NCBI RefSeq assembly: GCF_002078875.1
Contig: NC_034411.1
Span: forward strand, 1,109,410-1,173,409
From: Numida meleagris
Lineage: Eukaryota; Chordata; Aves; Galliformes; Numididae
Length of the DNA stretch: 64,000 nt
Reading direction: 5' to 3'
Positions 61,865 through 64,000 of the stretch are shown here, piece after piece (the stretch's first letter is position 1; every line of letters starts with the position of its first letter). The notes beneath the pieces were generated by a model that was given only the letters and a program-made list of their open reading frames with translations, did no database searches and was not told where the DNA came from. The position numbers and the translations under genes were made by a program.

Positions 61865-61884
61865 TCACGTGATTTTGTTAATTA
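61865..61884 (+). promoter_or_regulatory. M-box next to a homeodomain-type TTAATTA
   Basis: TCACGTGA (bHLH-ZIP, USF/MITF/TFE type) lies 5 bp before TTAATTA (LIM/paired homeodomain type). A burst of five CpGs follows at 61896-61916. Motif evidence only. Confidence 0.25.
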
Positions 61885-62000
61885 CCATTAACTCTTCGTT
61901 ACTTAACGCGACGCCGTACATGTGATTTTATCTGTGAGCCCCCGTAGATTTGTGAGGTTTTGCGAAGGACTTTTCTTTGGACCCCGCGCAGTTGTTTAAA

Positions 62001-64000
62001 AAAGGAGCACAATTACCTTAGTAAAATTGAATTCGCACTCTGCAGCTGTATTCTTGTATTTGTATTTCTTATTTGAAATACAGTCGGGTGGGATTGGGTG
62101 GAAGATCTCTGGGAGAAATTCTTTTCAGAGACGGACAGATGTTGGCGGTGGATGGTTACAGTTGCAGTAAGACTTAATGCTTGTCCCTAAAAATCAGGGT
62201 TAGACGGCATTTGTGCAGCGCGATGGATGTGGCTGATGGGTAGTGTACCAATCCCTGCACGCAGCCATGATGACAGTGCAAATCTAGCAGTATCTGTTAG
62301 GGAAAATGAAACCACACCCTAGGAAGAACTGCCTGGGTGCAGAGCAAGCCAGCCAGCACCGGAGCTGTGTGCTGGCTTAGGAGCTCGCAGGTGTGCTCGC
62401 ACTTGGGCTCGTCATATTCCTTTGCTTTCCAGTTCTGCAAGAGAGAGAGGTTGCATGGGGCCTGTATTGCTTATGCTGCGTGGCAGCGCTTCTGTGGCTA
62501 TGGGAGGGGTAAAGAGATCTCCAAGACCTGCACGTGGTCTTTCCAGACCTTTCCATTCTCTCAGATCGTGGACACTGGGTCCTGCAGCGGCGTTGTGAGG
62601 GCCGCGGTGACGCGCAGTCCTGCAGCTCCCTGCAGTTTTGCAGGTGCCACGTTGCAGAAGCTATGTGCCTGCACGCTAGGTGAGGTTCTCAGCCCTTTCT
62701 AGGGGATGATATTAATGTTCATTCCGATCGGCTGGCTTCCTTAGTGTTTCCTTCCTATGGCACTTCTGTGTAACAGTTGCATTAAAACAATAGTGATAAA
62801 GCAGCCCTCATTAAAGACTCATTGACCGATCCTTATCTGTTTTAAATTGGTGATCACTGCGGAGCTGCCGTGATTTACAGTAGTTGAGTGTTAGATTCAT
62901 GATGCCTTGAGAAAATGCGGGAGGAGCACAGCTTGCAAGTGTGGTTTTATTGTGGGGGAATATTCATTGGGGACAGTCTGTCATTGTTTCTATCTCAGTG
63001 CTGCTATTGCCTGCCATTTTTCTGGTGCTAAAAGACACTTTACAGTATTTGGGAGCCGTGGATAGATGACCAGTTATGCAGAAACAGAAGAAGCGAGGAC
63101 TGTAATTTGAACACCTCACTTCGTTATGTTCCTTTATGAACCTTAGACACAGCTATTATCTTATAATGGCAGTTTTTCTTTTAAAAGGCTGTTAAGAAAT
63201 GGACAGAATTGGTATTTTCTAAACTGTATAATTCGCTTAGCATTTGCCCCAGTGTTTTTGTCCAATGACATCTTACAAGAAAGATGTGCTAATGTGGGCA
63301 TCAGATGACTTGATTGGATATGTCCGATGGTCTGTGGGCTCTCTTTGATCTCAGCCAGTGGTGCTGGGATCAGAGGGAGCCGTGGGTGGACTGGCACATG
63401 GTATAGCCCACTGCATGGCAAGGCATGACTCCAGATACAGGACGTGCTTTGAAACACAGGGTCAGCTTGTGAATGTAGGTAAGCGGTGTGAAACACAAGG
63501 CAAAATTTTATTAAAGGTAAAGCTGGGAATACTTCATACGCCAAAGCTAACATGGAATACAACTGGTGTGTCCACTGGGAAGGAGTTGTCAGAGAACATG
63601 GCTGTGAATTAGGGAAAGAGAGAAAAGGACACTTTTTCAGGAAAGTAGCATCCAGGGGGAAGTATCACAATCTATAATTTAACAAATCATTCTTCCATGA
63701 GACTTTCCGAAGTGAGGTCATTTCGACAATGATGGATTCAGCCCGTGGTTCTGTGACGCTCAAGAGGCTTTGACCCCCGTAATTTCATACTTTATACTTT
63801 TTTCTGTCTCTATTTTATAAAGTGAATGTTTGTTCTCAAAGCTCTGTGACCTTTTTAGGAAAAAAAATCTAGTCCAGATTTACCTATAATCAGAGAGAAA
63901 ACCACAATAAAAAGAGTATAAGATAAAAATGTGGGGTTCCCCATGTGATTTGCTTTGCTCGCCTGGTCGTACAGTAGTCGATAACTTTCAATAGAGTGCC
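62001..64000. other. Unique non-coding sequence
   Basis: No gene or transposon recognised. A GC-richer patch at about 62,330-62,690 gives a 121-codon plus frame with no domain. A 133-codon minus frame at 63161-63562 starts at TTG and is also unrecognised. CpGs cluster at about 62585-62615. Confidence 0.5.

Larger units (their letters stand above)
58400..62000. promoter_or_regulatory. Candidate cis-regulatory block with retained CpG and homeodomain-type cores
   Basis: No interspersed repeat is recognised in these 3.6 kb, unlike much of the window's landmark content. Short islets keep CpG in otherwise AT-rich DNA: about 58645-58665, 58925-59110, 59850-59915 (nine or ten CpGs in about 66 bp) and 61896-61916. 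Motifs include an ATGCAAAT octamer (59241-59248), an M-box TCACGTGA (61865-61872), TTAATTA (61878-61884) and a SOX-type palindrome (60557-60570). A T25 run sits at 59257-59281. This look is typical of conserved non-coding elements beside developmental genes, but sequence conservation cannot be measured here. No gene is recognised inside it, and the 81-92 codon frames over the GC-rich parts are open in several frames at once. Confidence 0.35.

Noticed and set aside
63161..63562. 133-codon minus-strand frame
   Set aside because: Starts at TTG, has no domain, and overlaps an 84-codon plus-strand frame.

Overview
This window looks like non-coding nuclear DNA from a bird, most likely a galliform such as chicken. 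The evidence is four CR1-type LINE fragments, two of them with the ATTCTRTG octamer tail typical of avian CR1, very few other recent transposons, and AT-rich sequence broken by short GC/CpG-rich islets. No protein-coding gene, exon, tRNA, rRNA or known microRNA could be supported. All open frames are short (168 codons at most) and lack recognisable domains, except those that are pieces of the CR1 reverse-transcriptase ORF or translations of simple repeats. The window is therefore intergenic or intronic; which one cannot be told from the sequence.

Layout. 1-2.5 kb: anonymous unique sequence. 2.5-3.8 kb: a + strand CR1 interrupted by a 690-base assembly gap. 3.8-13.4 kb: unique sequence with a cluster of three perfect hairpins (10.8-11.0 kb) and TG/TA microsatellites. 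13.38-13.48 kb: a homogeneous, CpG-saturated 15-bp minisatellite. 17.1-17.75 kb: a - strand CR1 that keeps a 150-codon open stretch of ORF2. 17.7-28.2 kb: unique sequence with RFX-like and CTCF-like motifs and purine or pyrimidine tracts. 28.2-28.5 kb: a pyrimidine-rich array of ~20-bp units. 46.9 kb: a short CR1 tail. 47.09-48.01 kb: a probable solo LTR of an endogenous retrovirus, bounded by TG...CA and an exact 5-bp target duplication. 50.75-50.95 kb: an old - strand CR1 piece. 53.2-53.5 kb: two ancient MIR-like SINE copies, one apparently inserted antiparallel inside the other. About 58.4-62 kb: a recognised-repeat-free block with islets of retained CpG, homeodomain-type cores, an octamer, an M-box and a SOX-type palindrome. 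This block is the best candidate for conserved cis-regulatory DNA, but conservation cannot be tested here.

There is no gene set acting together. The likely functional content, if any, is regulatory. I found no convincing evidence for a new multi-gene system. The items most worth checking are the CpG-rich minisatellite, the solo LTR with its G-quadruplex motif, the GGTG/CACC hairpin cluster, the nested SINEs and the 58-62 kb block.
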